This document shows positions 63,345-64,000 of a stretch of DNA of 64,000 nucleotides, piece after piece. This stretch comes from JAUNSR01 sp036655355 (GTDB lineage Bacteria; Bacteroidota; Bacteroidia; Bacteroidales; JAUNSR01), in contig JAVVQG010000017.1 of assembly GCA_036655355.1 (NCBI GenBank), forward strand, positions 1 to 64,000, given 5' to 3'. The position numbers and the translations under genes were made by a program. How positions within the stretch are numbered: the first letter of the stretch is position 1; each line of letters opens with the position of its first letter. The notes under the pieces are model-generated. The model had not been told where the DNA came from. It was given only the letters and a program-made list of their open reading frames with translations, and ran no database searches.

Positions 63345-64000
63345 TTATTTTACAAGTAAAGCAATTAGTAATGAAGCAATCACAGAAACCGTACTTACGA
63401 TCGCAGAAAACAGCGATACGTTAAACTGATCGGTCTGACTATAGCGGGAGTTCTTCTTCTTCGGATCATTCGGTTCCACATAAACCACGTCGTTTTGTTG
63501 AAGATAATAGTAAGGAGATGTAAACAAGTCACTCCGTGTGAGATCATACCGATGAAACTCTTTTCGTCCATTATTATCTCGAATCAACAGCACATTCCTT
63601 CTTTCTCCTTGAATCGTTAAATCACCGGCATGACTTAATGCGTCCAGAATCGATATCCGATCGTTTGGCATGGTAAAGCTTCCGGGCTTATTAACCTCAC
63701 CTAGTACGGAAATACGATAATTCAGAATCTGAATATTTACGATCGGGTCATTCACGTACGCTGAGATCAATCCTTCCAAATATTTTATACACTCTTGTTT
63801 TGTAAGACCACCCACTTTCAGTTCACCCAGAACAGGAAACTGAATCGTACCGTTCGCACCCACCAAATAGGTCTGAAGACTCTGCGTAAAGGAAAGTTGT
63901 TTTTCACCCGGTGTAAGGAAAGAAAGCGCCGGAAGGTTGAAAGCAGCCACCGAATTTGGATCGACAGCCGTAACAGTAATGCCAAGCATATCATCGGGAA
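63345..64000 (-). CDS. Polysaccharide export protein (Wza type), 5' end outside window
   Basis: At least 217 residues are encoded; codons P-D-D lie before the M at 63989, so the gene runs off the right edge and that M is internal. The visible part begins DDMLGITVTAVDP, the start of the polysaccharide biosynthesis/export domain, then has VGANGTIQFPVLGELKVGGLTKQE and SLBB-like ISVLGEVNKPGSFTMPNDRISILDALSHAGDL. A C-terminal membrane helix follows. Forms the outer-membrane channel with Wzc. GC content is higher than in the genes behind it. Confidence 0.92.
   Translation of the reverse strand, partial: PDDMLGITVTAVDPNSVAAFNLPALSFLTPGEKQLSFTQSLQTYLVGANGTIQFPVLGELKVGGLTKQECIKYLEGLISAYVNDPIVNIQILNYRISVLGEVNKPGSFTMPNDRISILDALSHAGDLTIQGERRNVLLIRDNNGRKEFHRYDLTRSDLFTSPYYYLQQNDVVYVEPNDPKKKNSRYSQTDQFNVSLFSAIVSTVSVIASLLIALLVK

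Overview
The window reads as chromosomal DNA of a Bacteroidota member, most likely an anaerobic Bacteroidales. The signs are Bacteroidetes-type promoters (TTG, 19-20 bases, TAnnTTTG), a DUF3078 outer-membrane protein, a Wzi-family capsule protein, a Bacteroidetes-style ABC-F protein, IorAB, an OPT transporter, and poor Shine-Dalgarno sites. The exact family cannot be fixed from the sequence alone. No phage, IS element, CRISPR array or rRNA gene was seen. There are two near-identical tRNA-Ser(GCU) genes.

Layout. 0.5-17 kb: mixed housekeeping and envelope genes (a cation/proton antiporter, prmA, a Trp-rich secreted protein, a FadL/OmpP1-type porin, a DUF2461 protein, an OPT transporter, iorBA, mltG, an ATP-grasp-like orphan between the two tRNA-Ser cassettes, a Dcu-type C4-dicarboxylate transporter, a YD-repeat-like secreted protein). 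17-31.7 kb: a complete [NiFe]-hydrogenase island. On the minus strand it runs hypC-hypD-hypE, hyaA-hyaB-hyaC (small subunit, large subunit, cytochrome b), then a maturation protease followed by the three AmmeMemoRadiSam genes. On the plus strand, divergent from hypC, it runs hypF-hypA-hypB, then a small acidic protein and a flavodiiron protein. 32-49 kb: a DUF3078 protein, pyrG-yidC, the ABC-F protein, an operon of a TsaC-family gene, a phosphoglycosyl transferase, ClC, fmt and a second ClC, then recQ and ugd. 49.3-64 kb: a capsule/exopolysaccharide locus with a priming transferase, Wzi, and a minus-strand operon (Wza, Wzc, Wzx, Wzy and five glycosyltransferases) whose middle part is much more AT-rich than the rest. 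It is probably a variable cassette. The Wza gene runs off the right edge.

How the parts fit. The hydrogenase carries a Tat signal, a membrane anchor and a cytochrome b partner, so it should oxidise H2 at the outer face of the inner membrane and reduce the quinone pool. The nearby C4-dicarboxylate transporter fits fumarate respiration, with succinate leaving the cell. The small subunit has all six cysteines of the proximal [4Fe-3S] cluster known from oxygen-tolerant enzymes, and a flavodiiron protein lies next to the maturation genes, so the island looks built to survive oxygen exposure. The least explained part is the AmmeMemoRadiSam trio placed directly behind the hydrogenase protease gene.

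Non-coding structure is also notable. A roughly 94-bp repeat occurs as four copies at three loci (iorA-iorB gap, twice in tandem near 52.5 kb, once partial near 54.2 kb), and in two loci its end supplies the start codon of the next gene. A perfect 9-10-9 dyad sits between hypC and hypF. A family of related terminators recurs, and a terminator-like hairpin lies inside the second ClC gene.
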